Part shown: piece after piece, positions 21,273 to 32,156 of the stretch
How positions within the stretch are numbered: the stretch's first letter is position 1
Layout of the letters: each line of letters starts with the position of its first letter
From: Pectinophora gossypiella
Taxonomy: Eukaryota; Arthropoda; Insecta; Lepidoptera; Gelechiidae
DNA length: 64,000 bases
Assembly: GCF_024362695.1 (NCBI RefSeq)
Contig: NC_065404.1
Span: forward strand, 9,216,604-9,280,603
Direction: 5' to 3'
Notes under the pieces: generated by a model
The model's input: only the letters and a program-made list of their open reading frames with translations
Database searches by the model: none
What the model was told of the DNA's origin: nothing
Translations under genes and position numbers: made by a program

Positions 21273-22693
21273 TACCTAAGTACGTAAACCCACGCTAGGT
21301 GTAGCCTAGCGGCACACCTCGGACACTTCATACAAAAATCTCGTTTTACACAGACCTGTATCTGTGTTTGTGACGTCTGACGCCGCCCATACGATTGAAG
21401 AATAAAGAAGACCGAGGGGGTGAGGTGTCACCTAGCTCAGCCGCTGGTGGGGAGTGGAGAGGTATGGCGTTCTATACGTAGTATTATTCCTTATTCTATC
21501 TATGGCAGCGGGCCACAGGTCCTAAATGCGGCGCTGTACACGTGAGCGCGGACCTCGGCTCGTTAGAAATTAATGTTTATCATCCTTGACTAAAACGATA
21601 TATTAAATATAAACAAATTTTGTTTAAGTAAAGTGGAGATTATAGATTTATACCAAAGTTTGAAGGCAACAGTATCAACAAACAAAACTAATCTTACAAT
21701 TGGATTCCCAAGCGGATTTGTCTCGCAATTTAGATTTTATCGGTTGATTTGAGGTTCGACAGTATTTTCGATGTCGCGTCGTAAAATATTGCAATATTAA
21801 TTTGGCAATGGAAGTTAACTGGCTTGTATTGTGAACGTTTCTTTTTTGGAAACAGTAGGTTTCAGAGTTTGTATACAGTTGATTGGGATTCCACTTTCCA
21901 TGACAACCACGCGTGGAATTTAAAGAATTTCAACTTAATTTATATGAAATTACACTCGAAAATAAGTTTACCCGTAAATTACAGATTCCTCGATTTGTCC
22001 TTGACTCTTCAACCCTCGTAATGATTTTGTAGAATCGTTTTCAAAAGCACGATTTATACGCAGGTACATGCACATTAGGCTGTTATCACTATTTGGGTAG
22101 GCAAGCCTCCTTCATCAATAGACAGAAAGCAGAAGTCATCAGTAGACAAGCAGAAGAATTCGTTATTGATGACCAAAGTTACTCATTACAAGGTCAAGTT
22201 CCTAGTTAATAATGGTAATTTACATTAATATGTAAGTAGGTAGGTAGGTAGGGTACTTAAATAAATAGAATATAAATATATAATATATGTATATATGTAT
22301 GTGTATAATATATATATATGTATTCGTGTAATAGAATATTAATTCTAAGTACACAAATACTTACATTTGCCTTCCTGACCGCAGTAAGCAGAGTAAGTAC
22401 GTTACAGTTCTAAGAAAACTTGCAGAATCCCACATTTTCAGCTCTTGTATTGTTAGTGAAATGAGAGTGCTTTTAAATCTACTTTCATAACTGTGTTTTT
22501 GCAAAGAACACGAAATTGAGGAGACAACAGAAAAAGCATGTCGTAAGCACTTTTATGATTTTTTTACTTTTTGTTATTTAAGTTTGCATGAGCTGGTAAA
22601 CAAAAATAATAATATAATTATTAAAGTCTCAATGTCACCCAGTCATGGTTAAAATAACTTGGACATTTTGTCAAAGTTTTGCTTAATTATATT
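21273..22693. other. AT-rich stretch without a gene
   Basis: Contains GTAGGTAGGTAGGTAGGG at 22236-22253 and a TATA/TATG-rich run at 22262-22325. The frame at 21824-22021 is unsupported. Confidence 0.5.
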
Positions 22694-22955
22694 TGAGTTG
22701 AGCGTGGGGTTCACGATACGGAGACTCCGTTTCGAATCCCGGTGGGAACATATCACTAAAATCGCTTTGTGATCCCTAGTTTGGTTAGGACATTACAGGC
22801 TGATCACCTGATTGTCCAAAAGTAAGATGATCCGTGCTTCGGAAGGCACGTTAAACTGTTGCCCCCGGTTACTCTACCCGGGTCTTTAGCGGCTCAGTAA
22901 GGGTTGATGAGGTTGGTATTCCGCCTCATAACCCGCACAATGAGAAAAAGATATT
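22694..22955 (+). mobile_element. tRNA-derived SINE (family H), head partly preserved
   Basis: The remnant head keeps GTTTCGAATCCCGGTGGG (B-box region). The body has AGTTTGGTTAGGACATTACA, GCTGATCACCTGATTGTCC and GCTTCGGAAGGCACGTTAA, and ends near TTGATGAGGTTGGTATTCCG. Related copies are at 27754-28012, 47533-47724 and 57862-58204. Non-coding. Confidence 0.8.
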
Positions 22956-24419
22956 TAAAGTATAGAATGAACTTATTAGTATTTTCAATGTCATTTCGTA
23001 CAATAACTCAAGCAAAATACGCGTGCCGTTTGTCGTTCAAGTCAGTTAAAGAAAGCAGTCACACTATGTTGATTATAATTAGTTGAATCGAATACTTTCG
23101 TCCTTCACACTTTTGATCCCATAAGCGCGAATATAAAACTTATCTTACTTCAAGTGCAATTTAAGTAGGTCCCTACATATTTCTACTTAACCTACTTACA
23201 TAAAAAAATTAAAAAACAATTTCAGTAAGTATAAAAATTCAAATACTTATAATGTAATTTTATGTTGAGTACCTTTTTTACCCCTATTAACATAATACAA
23301 GCAGTTTCCTAACTTTTTATCCTTAAAGAATTTTCTCTTAGTAAAGGTGATTCTGTAAATCTGTGGATTCTTTTTTAAAAGAAGTTACAAAGACCCGAAT
23401 CAACGGAAAAAAACGGAAAGTAGGTAAATGATGGTACTTGTACAGGGTAGCATATTCACAAAATCGCTAAACGTAGCAATTTTAAGAATATAAGATACTC
23501 AGCGAAAATTTCACAGACGTTTTCCAATAGGTATTGCTTATGTAAGAATTTACCAGTTTATAGTAGTCGTGAACTCTGCACTATTCTGCAGCGTTTTATT
23601 ATATCCTCCAATGCTATGTGCAAAAATGTATAATTTTTTTTATGGTTCAAATAAATTTTAAAAAGAACGTCCTTATTTCCAGACACGTTAGTTGAACAAT
23701 AGTGTTTGGGTTTTTAAATGACATTGGACTTTAAGACCATAATTATAACTGCTTAATTATTGTCTATTAGAGTTTTTGACATGATTTACTTTCTGTATAC
23801 GTACATATTTGCTTACTGCGATCGTTTCTCCTTCGAAAGAGAGCTGGCGAGCTAAAAAATTGACCTTTATCATTTTTATGGGAACTATGTAACGCTCTGC
23901 GGTCAAAGTTCAAGCTAAGTATAGGTAATTATGATATCCGATAAGTATTTAGATAGAATCGAACACAAGAATATTTTATAAATTACTAACTTGAACAACT
24001 ACGTTCGTTAAGACTAACACTGGGTCTGAAGGATTTGCCCTTGAAAGAACGGCGTTGGTGCTGAGTTGTGTATTTATTATAATTGTTGCTGTATACTTTG
24101 ATGATGATGATGATGCTGTATACTTTAGTGTCACTGTATTATAAGAAACTGCCGAATTCCAAATAACGAATTCCGAAAACAAATTAAGGACAATAGATCT
24201 CGTAAAGGTAAAATGGGTTCCCATAAAATATTCTCTTTCACTGCGTGTTACAGTAATTTATGATCCTTATACGTATGAATCCAAACAATTCATAGGTGTT
24301 CAATTGAACTCATTGTGAAGTGGCGAGCTTGAATGCTTCATTTCATTAGTTACGACCTTTGGGTCGAACTGTCTTGTCGGATTCATAGTAATCACTACAT
24401 TCGACATCTAATTTATATC
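22956..24419. other. AT-rich stretch without a gene
   Basis: No gene. A micro-insertion at 24087-24126 is listed separately. Confidence 0.5.
24087..24126 (+). repeat. Tail-only retroposon insertion with 13-bp TSD
   Basis: TGCTGTATACTTT occurs at 24087-24099 and again at 24114-24126. Between them is only GATGATGATGATGA, the simple tail found at the 3' end of several LINE/SINE copies here. Best read as an insertion truncated down to its tail. Local slippage plus duplication is the alternative. Confidence 0.6.
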
Positions 24420-24670
24420 ACCATCATCATCTCCCTAACGTTATCCCGTTTTCACAAAGTCTGCTTACCTATCCTGAAGATAACGGGCCCGGTTTTTTAC
24501 AGAAGCGACTGCTTGTCTGACCTTCCAACCCGCGAAGGAAAACTAGCCCAATACAGGTTAGGTCACATACCTCCGAAAATGTATTTCTCAGGAATGTGGG
24601 TTACTTCACGATATTTTCCTTCACCGCTGAGCACGTGATAATCATATATGATACAAACATGAATTCGAAA
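24420..24670 (-). mobile_element. tRNA-derived SINE (family K), head missing
   Basis: Reversed, it runs from a GATTATCACGTGCTCAGCGG segment through GGTATGTGACCTAACCTGTA and GCGGGTTGGAAGGTCAGACA to a (GAT)n tail at CACCATCATCATC. Matches the fuller copy at 28470-28765. Confidence 0.78.
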
Positions 24671-25520
24671 AACGAGTTCAAAAATTATAATAGGATTTTA
24701 GGCCAGTGCTCGATTCGGACTTCAACATAAATTTATATATTTTTGGATATTAATATGGCCGCGGTCGCTACTTAAGTTACAAAAGCACGTCTCTTTATTA
24801 AGCTTATTTCTAATAAGCGTAAAAGTAATCTCATTTAATCAGCAAGAAAAGCTAGCTGGGATTTATTTTAGATTTGCGATGCGTAGGTAAAGAAATTATA
24901 CTTAGTATTCCACGAAAATAACGGCCTGAATGCCCTACTTAAAACGAAAATGGTTAATTGTTCGCTAGTTGGTATAATGCGTATAGGCGAGTTACTCGAT
25001 TAAAAGTAAAAAATGATTTAAGTAATATGTATCTAGTATTTGATTTGCTCGACACTGAGAGTGAAGTGAAATGAAGAGTTTAGTGTAGCCATTCGGTGAA
25101 ATAAATAATTCACAGTCTAACTAACGAACCACCCGGACTTACTTGGTAAGTAAGTCCTTAAGTAAAATCTTTAATTCCTCCTCAAACTAAAAAATAATAA
25201 TAAGTGAAGTATACAAGAAGTGGTAAAACTGTAATACAGTAGTACCTACTTGTACTATTCTGGTTTTTAAACAGCCAGACAGTGGTAATCGTGGAGTTTC
25301 GTAATTTCCTTAAGTGGAGGCTTATAATTTCGTTATACTCTACTGAAAACTAGAAGCGTTGAAAGCATACTAAAACGTGTCTTTGAGAAAAGTTCTGTTA
25401 TAAGTCACTCCATCCGTTCTGTAGTTAAATTACATTAGCAGGAACATTTTTATTTGATTATGGATTTTGACAACCTAATGTTTTAACATGTCCGATTTTG
25501 TGTTTTACTTATACTTCGAA
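24671..25520. other. AT-rich stretch without a gene
   Basis: GGACTTACTTGGTAAGTAAGTCC-type hairpin at 25135-25157 (10-bp arms, 3-nt loop). No gene. Confidence 0.5.
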
Positions 25521-25825
25521 TCATCATCATCATCAGCCCATTAACGTCCCCACTGCTGGAGCACGGGCCTTCCCTATGGATGGATAGGGAGATCGGACCT
25601 TAAACCATCACGCGGGCCCAGTACGGATTGATTGATGGTTATTAACGACTGCTAATGCAGCCGGGACCAACGGCTTAACATGCCTTCCGAAGCACGGAGG
25701 AACTCGAGATGAAAACTTTTTTTTTGTGGTCACCCATCCTATGACCGGCCTATGCGAAAGTTGCTTAACCTCGACAATCGCAGACCAAGCGCATTTACCG
25801 CAGCTGCGCCATCGAACTCCTCAAT
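25521..25825 (-). mobile_element. tRNA-derived SINE with (ATG)n tail, second copy
   Basis: Same order as 1706-2014 with few differences, including the GATGGCGCAGCTGCGGTAAA head and GGGCTGATGATGATGATG tail read in reverse. Confidence 0.85.
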
Positions 25826-27354
25826 ACATTGAATATTATGTAGGTAACATTATTTTAAGGTATATGTAAGTACTTATATAAACTTACAGCAAAAATAAAG
25901 AAAAACAATTTTTCGGATAACTGGAGAAATCTATCAAAGTTTTTCATTTAATCACGACGGGGATTGGGTCTTTGACTTTTATGGCCAATAGGATATTTGG
26001 AAAATGCAATTTCAAGTTGTGGCAGAACGTTTGCTAAAATATGCTATTTTTTGTGGTAGTAGGTACTCAGGTACATTAAAGTCTCGTAAAATATGTTTCA
26101 CAGAGGTATATTGCAAATGTATAGTTTATGACTGCAATATGTCGTGGTACGACGGGTTGTGAACCTCTATTATGACTACAAGTATATATTATAGGGGGCT
26201 TGTATACTCAATGATTTATAGTTATGTATGTCCCGTTTAGTGAACTGTTACTTATGTTTCAGTTACTTATTCTTTGAACTAAGATTTCAAACGACTCACT
26301 AATTGTATGAAAGTTTTGTACCAGTGATCTTTTGACATTTTATTATTTTATAATTTCTTCCAGACTCAAAGGTTTGAAATGACGAATTCATTTTCTTTGT
26401 TATATTCGAATATTTTTCTAAATATTTCTCTTTTTTTAGGGTTTTATTCGTCGCGAATGCTCATGATATAAATACACAATTAATATAGGAACGTAGAATA
26501 CCTTCCATGCGTTATATCATGTTCATTGTATGACTGTATGGGCTGATAGCTCATTACTTACATACCATACTGTCCAGTTTATCAGTCCATCACTATATTT
26601 TAACTAGTCGTATGTTGTCTATTGAGAGAGTACTTGCTTTGGATTTCTGTAAATATGACATTTTTTTTTTTAGATAGGTACTGTGATGTGTTTTACTGGC
26701 CGTTGAATGATTCATGGTTGTATTACTTGAATTTGTATTTTTAATTCTTTTCGAAACTGCCGATTGTTTTCAGTGAGAAAGTTGAAATTCGGAAAGGGCA
26801 GGTCAAAATTTATAAAACTGCAATTCTTCAAAACTCCCGACACATTTTCCAGGTTAATGATGCCAACCAAATGACTCGACAATATCGTAATAATAAAAAA
26901 AAAAAAAAACAAAAAATACATTGTGTTTTCTAGTAATCGAGACTGTAGATTTTGAACGTATTTTACTGAACACTTTGGTTTGTCTTAAACAGTCATATTA
27001 TTTTCCTTTACGTTTTCTGGAAAATACGATTTCCTGTCCTTATATTTGATCGTGATCTTTACGTTCGAGCTTCGTGCGGTTGTGTAAGTAAAGATACATA
27101 CAATACATACAACAATGGTGCCTACTCATTGTAAGTTTTCTACTCACCCATATTTATAATTTTGCGTTTGGACTTATTTACATACATCTTCTTTATAATC
27201 GACTTCTATGAAGGGAGGCGATTCTCATTTCGACGTAGTACCTACTTACATGAAATATGTTAAAAATTGTAGAGTCTGTAGTTAGAGAAATACCGTTATG
27301 GTAACAGTAATAACTGCGAGAGAATCTGTAGAGAGCCGTGCTTGAGAAGTTCAA
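25826..27354. other. AT-rich stretch without a gene
   Basis: A run of A with few interruptions is at 26893-26917. No gene or repeat recognised. Confidence 0.5.
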
Positions 27355-27545
27355 ATTCAATTGAAATTCAAAAATATCTTTATTCAGTAGATAACATAGT
27401 TACAATTTGAATCGTCAATTTTTACATAACGACGTCTAATCCGCCTAAAACTACTGCAGCTTCTCACAATCTGTATAGCCGGGGAAAATCAGCTGCAAGA
27501 AAAACCTCGGCACAGGGTTCTAGACGTTCTTTAAAAAAAATAAAC
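27355..27545 (-). repeat. Dispersed repeat ending in AATAAAGATATTTTTGAA
   Basis: Reversed, it has AGAACCCTGTGCCGAGGTTT, GATTTTCCCCGGCTATACAG and an AATAAA-containing end, like a LINE 3' untranslated region. Single copy in this window; family not named. Confidence 0.5.
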
Positions 27546-27753
27546 ATAGAATATTGTTATACAATTGAGTTAGTTAATCACTAAATAGTAATTAAAAGCA
27601 TATTAATTGATACCTATTACTTGGAACAACAGTTCACCAGCGTAATATATTGCTCCTTAGCTTTTGTAGAATTGAAAAATAACCTTCAGTGTAAATTTAA
27701 ATTGAAATCCATCGCTCGTGCAATTAGCACGTCGATTAAAGACAACATATTTC

Positions 27754-28012
27754 ATTTAATTATTACTTTGTGGTCCTTAGTTTGGTTAGGACATTACAGG
27801 CTGATCACCAGATTGTCCGAAAGTAAGATAATCCGTGCTTCGGATGGTACGTTAAGCCGTTGGTCTCGGTTACTACTTACTGATGTAAGTGAGTAGTCGT
27901 TACATGAGTCATGTCAGGGGCCTTTGGCGGCTCAATAATAACCCTGACACCTGGGTTGATGAGGTTAGTACTCCACCTCACAACCCACACGAGAGAAGAA
28001 TATTTAATTATT
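27754..28012 (+). mobile_element. 5'-truncated SINE (family H) with 11-bp TSD
   Basis: ATTTAATTATT lies at 27754-27764 and 28002-28012. Between them is the family H body from TGTGGTCCTTAGTTTGG through TGATGAGGTTAGTACTCCAC to GAGAGAAGAA. The tRNA head is absent. Confidence 0.85.
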
Positions 28013-28127
28013 TTTAGATTTGAAAAGGTAAAACACTCCAGCGTAAATACTCAGTCAGCACTGTTCAACTGATTTGAATTTTATAATAAACCTTTTTATT
28101 ATGCCAGCCTGAAATAACTAAAAACAG

Positions 28128-28190
28128 GGTTAGTGCGCGTGTCGGACTCGCGCACCGAGGGTTCCCTGTGAAGAAAACTTCACAATGGGG
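28128..28190 (+). repeat. Fragment with CGCACCGAGGGTTCC
   Basis: GTGTCGGACTCGCGCACCGA and GGGTTCC match the start of the repeat at 39485-39960. Confidence 0.6.
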
Positions 28191-28469
28191 CACCACCCAT
28201 AATAAGTAAGCAGTCTATTACACGTAGCGTCTAGCATTTCGGCTCTAACTCAATTTGAACGTGAACGTTGAAAGAGCTGGACATTATTCACTTGACATAA
28301 TAAAAATGCCAATAAGTCAAACTAAAGGCCTGGAGGAGAATACTACTAAGGAATACTAGGAAAGTTGTAGTCTTCGAATAAAGCGAGTCATATAACGATC
28401 GAACTTCACTGAGAAGTTCGTTTTATTATATAATAATTCAATAGTACTTAGTAAGTTTTATAATATAAT

Positions 28470-28765
28470 ACGGTGGTAGCCCAGTTGGTAGAACGCTTGC
28501 CTCTCATTTAGAGGTCGCAGATTTGAATTCATGTTTGGATCATAAATGATTATCACGTGCTCAGCGGTGAAGGAAAACATCGTGAGAATACCGACATTCC
28601 CGAGAAATGCATTTTCGAAGGTATGTGACCTAACCTATATTAGGCTGGTTGGTTTTCGCGGATTGGAAGGTCAGACAGGTAGTCGCTTCTGTAAAAACTG
28701 GACCTGTCAAATCATCAGGTTAGGTAAACGGGATAACGCTAGGGAAATGATGATTTCTTGGTACA
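28470..28765 (+). mobile_element. tRNA-derived SINE (family K), nearly full length
   Basis: The head GGTGGTAGCCCAGTTGGTAG followed by AACGCTTGCC and GGTCGCAGATTTGAATTC looks like a decayed tRNA with A and B boxes. The body carries CACGTGCTCAGCGGTGAAGG and GGATTGGAAGGTCAGACAGG, and the end is AGGGAAATGATGATT. The frame at 28546-28881 runs through this SINE and is not a gene. Confidence 0.82.
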
Positions 28766-29248
28766 AGATGACACCCAAACAGATACTAATTTCAGAGTAT
28801 ATTTTTTTACTGGTCCTTAAAACCGAGATGTTCGTGTACAAATATTTATGTAGAGTGATTTACGGAAGCGTTAGAGGGTAGGATAGTCGAGTGTGTACAC
28901 AGAAATTCGCGAGTGAGTATATGTACCTAATTCCCGCTCTCCTGCCCGCGACGCTCTCGATGCCGTCTCTGTGAGTAGAGGAATTTTAATGTTGTAATTT
29001 GTATTCGAAGTCACGAAGCCTTTTTTCAAACGTTCCAGTTCAAGGGCAAATATAACTTTATTGATGGTCACAATCACGTACCTTACGGTACATTTGAACT
29101 TTCAACTCCGCCGTAACAAATGCAAAGTTTGTTATAATAAATTTATCGTAAAATAAAATTAATGAAATCAACCAAAAGCTTGTTCGCCGAACACTGAAGA
29201 AATCGCGACCTTTTTGGAAGCAGGTTGCGATCACACTTTGATATAATG
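28766..29248. other. Unannotated
   Basis: A moderately GC-rich patch at 28915-28975 (CCCGCTCTCCTGCCCGCGAC) sits among AT-rich DNA. No gene structure seen. Confidence 0.45.
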
Positions 29249-29380
29249 GGTATCATCATCATCATCATCAGCCCATTAACGTCCCCGCTGCTGGGGCACG
29301 GGTCTTCCCTATGGATAGATAGGGAGATCGGCGAGCCCAGTGGGGATTGATGGTTATTAACGACTGCTAATGGTATCATC
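29249..29380 (-). mobile_element. Truncated SINE with (ATG)n tail and 9-bp TSD
   Basis: GGTATCATC at 29249-29257 and 29372-29380 flanks only the last ~115 bp of the SINE seen at 1706-2014. A small internal deletion follows GGGAGATCGG. The 5' end on the minus strand stops at CATTAGCAGTCG. Confidence 0.8.
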
Positions 29381-30389
29381 TTGTACCTATTATAGTTGTA
29401 ACTTACTTAACTGACTTACGTTTACGTTTCTGAGAACGCTGAGTTTCTCACAGCACGTGATTCGAAGCATTGAGCGCATTCCTCTTTAAATACTATAATA
29501 GGTACCCACCTATATAATAGGTATAATTCTATATAGACTACAGAGACAGTACGTGACGCACACGCAGCCAACAGCTAAATAGTAGTATATATTTGGTTGT
29601 TGATGCTTGTTTTGGCTTGTGATCTGAAGCGTTCCTAGTGTCTATCTGTATAGGTACCTTAGCGATGTGTATGAATCCGGGATTTCGTATGAAATCGCAA
29701 GCAAAATTTCGCGCCTCAGCTCGCTTATCCCGCTTTTCTGGTTCAAATCAATCTTATAACTGAAGCAAAAGAGGGTAAATTCGACGCGTATCTATAACTC
29801 TACTACTTTATAACAGAGTGATTTTTATTTGTTAAGACCCGTGACATGTCACCTTCTAGTTTCTATGACGTTTACTTCTGTTTTTTTTTCTACCAATCTT
29901 TGTGACTCTTTCGCGGAAATCCCATCCCATCCAAGGGGTACCATCGACCCCTTGGGAACAGCTGACCTAAATACTTGTATAACGGGCTTTAATAAAAAAA
30001 AAACATGAAGATTTCTGTTTTATAATTAAGAAGCTTTTTGGTAGATTAAAAGCGCAGCTGGGAATCCGTTCACAAAAATTCATCATTGGAAAATAATCAG
30101 TTTTTACGTACCCACCATTTACTGGATTTTCAAAATGAGGAAGAATTTTTAAATGGAGATTAGCGAATAATTACAGAAAAAGCTCGTCGGAGTAGAGATC
30201 TTGTAAAATAACTTTCCTGTAAGTAAGTAATCCATGTAGTAAATGATTGCACAATAATTCTTGCATATTCTGAAACTCTATAACGAAAAATTTAAAAGAT
30301 AACGCTACTTAAACAATAATAATGTTTTCAAAATAAAGTAAACAAAATAAATTTTAAAGCCAGCAAGTTAAGCTGAAAGCAGAGCAGGG
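29381..30389. other. AT-rich stretch without a gene
   Basis: Contains a GC hairpin at 29931-29955 (CCAAGGGGT / ACCCCTTGG, 7-nt loop). No gene. Confidence 0.5.
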
Positions 30390-30516
30390 GGGTTAAAAAG
30401 GCCACATCGACGCAATTTGACATTTGCGCATATAAAAGTAAGTGCGCAATGCAAAGAAATGTCAAATAGCAATATTGCTTTCCTAGATGTATTGCAACTA
30501 CGTGGCTTTTTTAGAC
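30390..30516. mobile_element. Hairpin MITE, GCCACATCGAAGC family, copy b
   Basis: GGTTAAAAAGGCCACATCGA start, then CATTTGCGCATATAAAAGTA and CAATATTGCTTTCCTAGATG. The left arm lost the segment between GCAATT and TGACATTTGC compared with copy a. Confidence 0.7.
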
Positions 30517-30600
30517 CGCCAGAATTCTTCCGAATTCGGATGTCACTCAATGGTGTTAGTATGGAGGTGTTTGAACATTACGCGCCAAATTCTTCAAAAT

Positions 30601-30960
30601 AATCAAAACAAACACCCTCCGTGGTTTAGTGGTTAGAGCGTTAGGCTCACGATCTGGAGGTCCGAGTTCGATTCCCGATGGGGACATTGTCGAAATCACT
30701 TTGTGAGACTGTCCTTTGTTTGGTAAGGACTTTTCAGGCTTGAATCACCTGATTTTCCGAAAAAGTAAGATGATTCCGTGCTTCGGAGGACACGTTAAGG
30801 TGTTGGTCCCGGCTATTAAACGTAAAAACACCACCAACCCGCATTGGAGCAGCGTGGTGGAGTATGCTCCATACCCCCTCCGATTGATTGAAGGAAGGCC
30901 TGTGCCCAGCAGTGGGACGTGTTTAGGCTGTTTATGTAGTATGTATGTAATCAAAACAAA
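30601..30960 (+). mobile_element. Full-length tRNA-headed SINE with 12-bp TSD
   Basis: AATCAAAACAAA occurs exactly at 30601-30612 and 30949-30960. The element starts CACCCTCCGTGGTTTAGTGG, with an A-box type TGGTTTAGTGGTTAGAG and a B-box type GAGTTCGATTCCCG. The middle shares GTTTGGTAAGGAC and GCTTCGGAGGACACGTTAAG with family H. The last part, from CAACCCGCATTGGAGCAGCG to GTGCCCAGCAGTGGGACGTG, is a separate module also found alone at 15042-15108, 34583-34620 and 35571-35612. The end is TGTAGTATGTATGTA. It looks like RNA polymerase III head plus LINE-matching tail. Frames over it (30716-31006, 30745-30972) are not genes. Confidence 0.92.
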
Positions 30961-31118
30961 AATCGACTTCATCTGTTATGTGATAGTGATAATAAATTCC
31001 TTATAAAATCGAATATGCTGACAGCGCGTATAATCCGGAAAAATCCTGATGTGCTTTCAGTATTACACAGAAAAGTATAGGTATCTACTATGAATATTTT
31101 CAATTTCTGTATTCTTTA

Positions 31119-31325
31119 AGGATACGATAGCCCTGTTCGGAGAAGGCTTGACTTACATCGTAGTGTCACGGGTTCGAATTTTAACTCAGACAAACCACTG
31201 AATTCGACTTTATTTATATTTATGTTTGGGTCGTAGATAATTGATATCACGTGGTTTCCAGAATTCGTGCCCGGTTAGTTGCAATAGGCTCGCCCCCTAC
31301 TCATCACGATGCACACTCTTATTTA
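31119..31325 (+). mobile_element. tRNA-derived SINE (family T2)
   Basis: Head-like GATAGCCCTGTTCGGAGAAG and TCACGGGTTCGAATTTTAAC (B box), then ACCACTGAATTCGACTTTAT, ATATCACGTGGTTTCCAGAA and AATAGGCTCGCCCCCTACTC. Pieces recur at 5440-5580, 48590-48740, 52270-52350 and 59325-59490. Confidence 0.75.
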
Positions 31326-31544
31326 ATACTAGCTTTTGCCCGCGACTTCGTCCGCGTGGCGTGTTATATAAGAGAGAGATCTTTGTATGTGTGGGAGTGC
31401 ATATCAAATTTCAAGCATCTAACTTATGCAGTTTAGACTTTTTCATACAATTTTTTTCCCAATAACTCACATTTTTCAAAATACAGCCAAAAATAAACTT
31501 TATATTTACTAAGGTATGCATGCATGCTAGATTGAATCAATTGA

Positions 31545-31718
31545 TTGAATTGATTTTTTTTTAATTGATTGTTCATTGAGTTTTAATTTTAATACACACT
31601 TCCTCTCTTCCCTTCAACGTTGCTGTGCCCTACAGGGTCCATGTTTTAGTTCCTATGCCTATGTAACACCCCATTGTACTACATAGAATGCAATAAATAA
31701 TTTAATTGAATTGAAAAC
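31545..31718 (+). mobile_element. LINE 3' end nested in the RTE-like block
   Basis: Contains GTTGCTGTGCCCTACAGGGT, CATTGTACTACATAGAATGC and AATAAATAATTTAATTGAATTG, a polyadenylation-like signal with an ATTGA-rich tail. It interrupts the surrounding repeat. Confidence 0.55.
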
Positions 31719-32156
31719 ATCTATCTTACGCGGTTTCGATTTTTGCATACAAATGTTTTTTTCCCGCTAACTCCCGTTTCCGTGGGAATTTTGCAATATC
31801 CTGTTGCAACTAAGCTTTAAGTTAACTTAGGTACCTGCATGCCAAATTTCAAGCGTCTAACTTAAGCGGTTTAGATTTTTCATACAAAAGGATTTTCCCG
31901 CTAATTTCCGTTCCCGTGGGAATTCCGGGAATTCCTTTCTTAGTGCACCTCTACGGTACCTAAGCTATGTCCCTTCCAAATTTCAAATGCCTACGTTTAG
32001 CCGTTCAAGCTTTGCGTTGATATGTCAGTCACTGAGTCAGTCAGTTTCTCCTTTTATTTAGATTTGATTTTTTCATACAAATGTTTTTTCCCGCTAACTA
32101 CCGTTCCCGTGGGAATTTTGTAATATCCTGTTGCAACTAAGCTTTAAGTTTACTAA

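Noticed and set aside
28546..28881. 111-codon plus-strand frame
   Set aside because: Its first part is the family K SINE, whose other copies have no open frame there.
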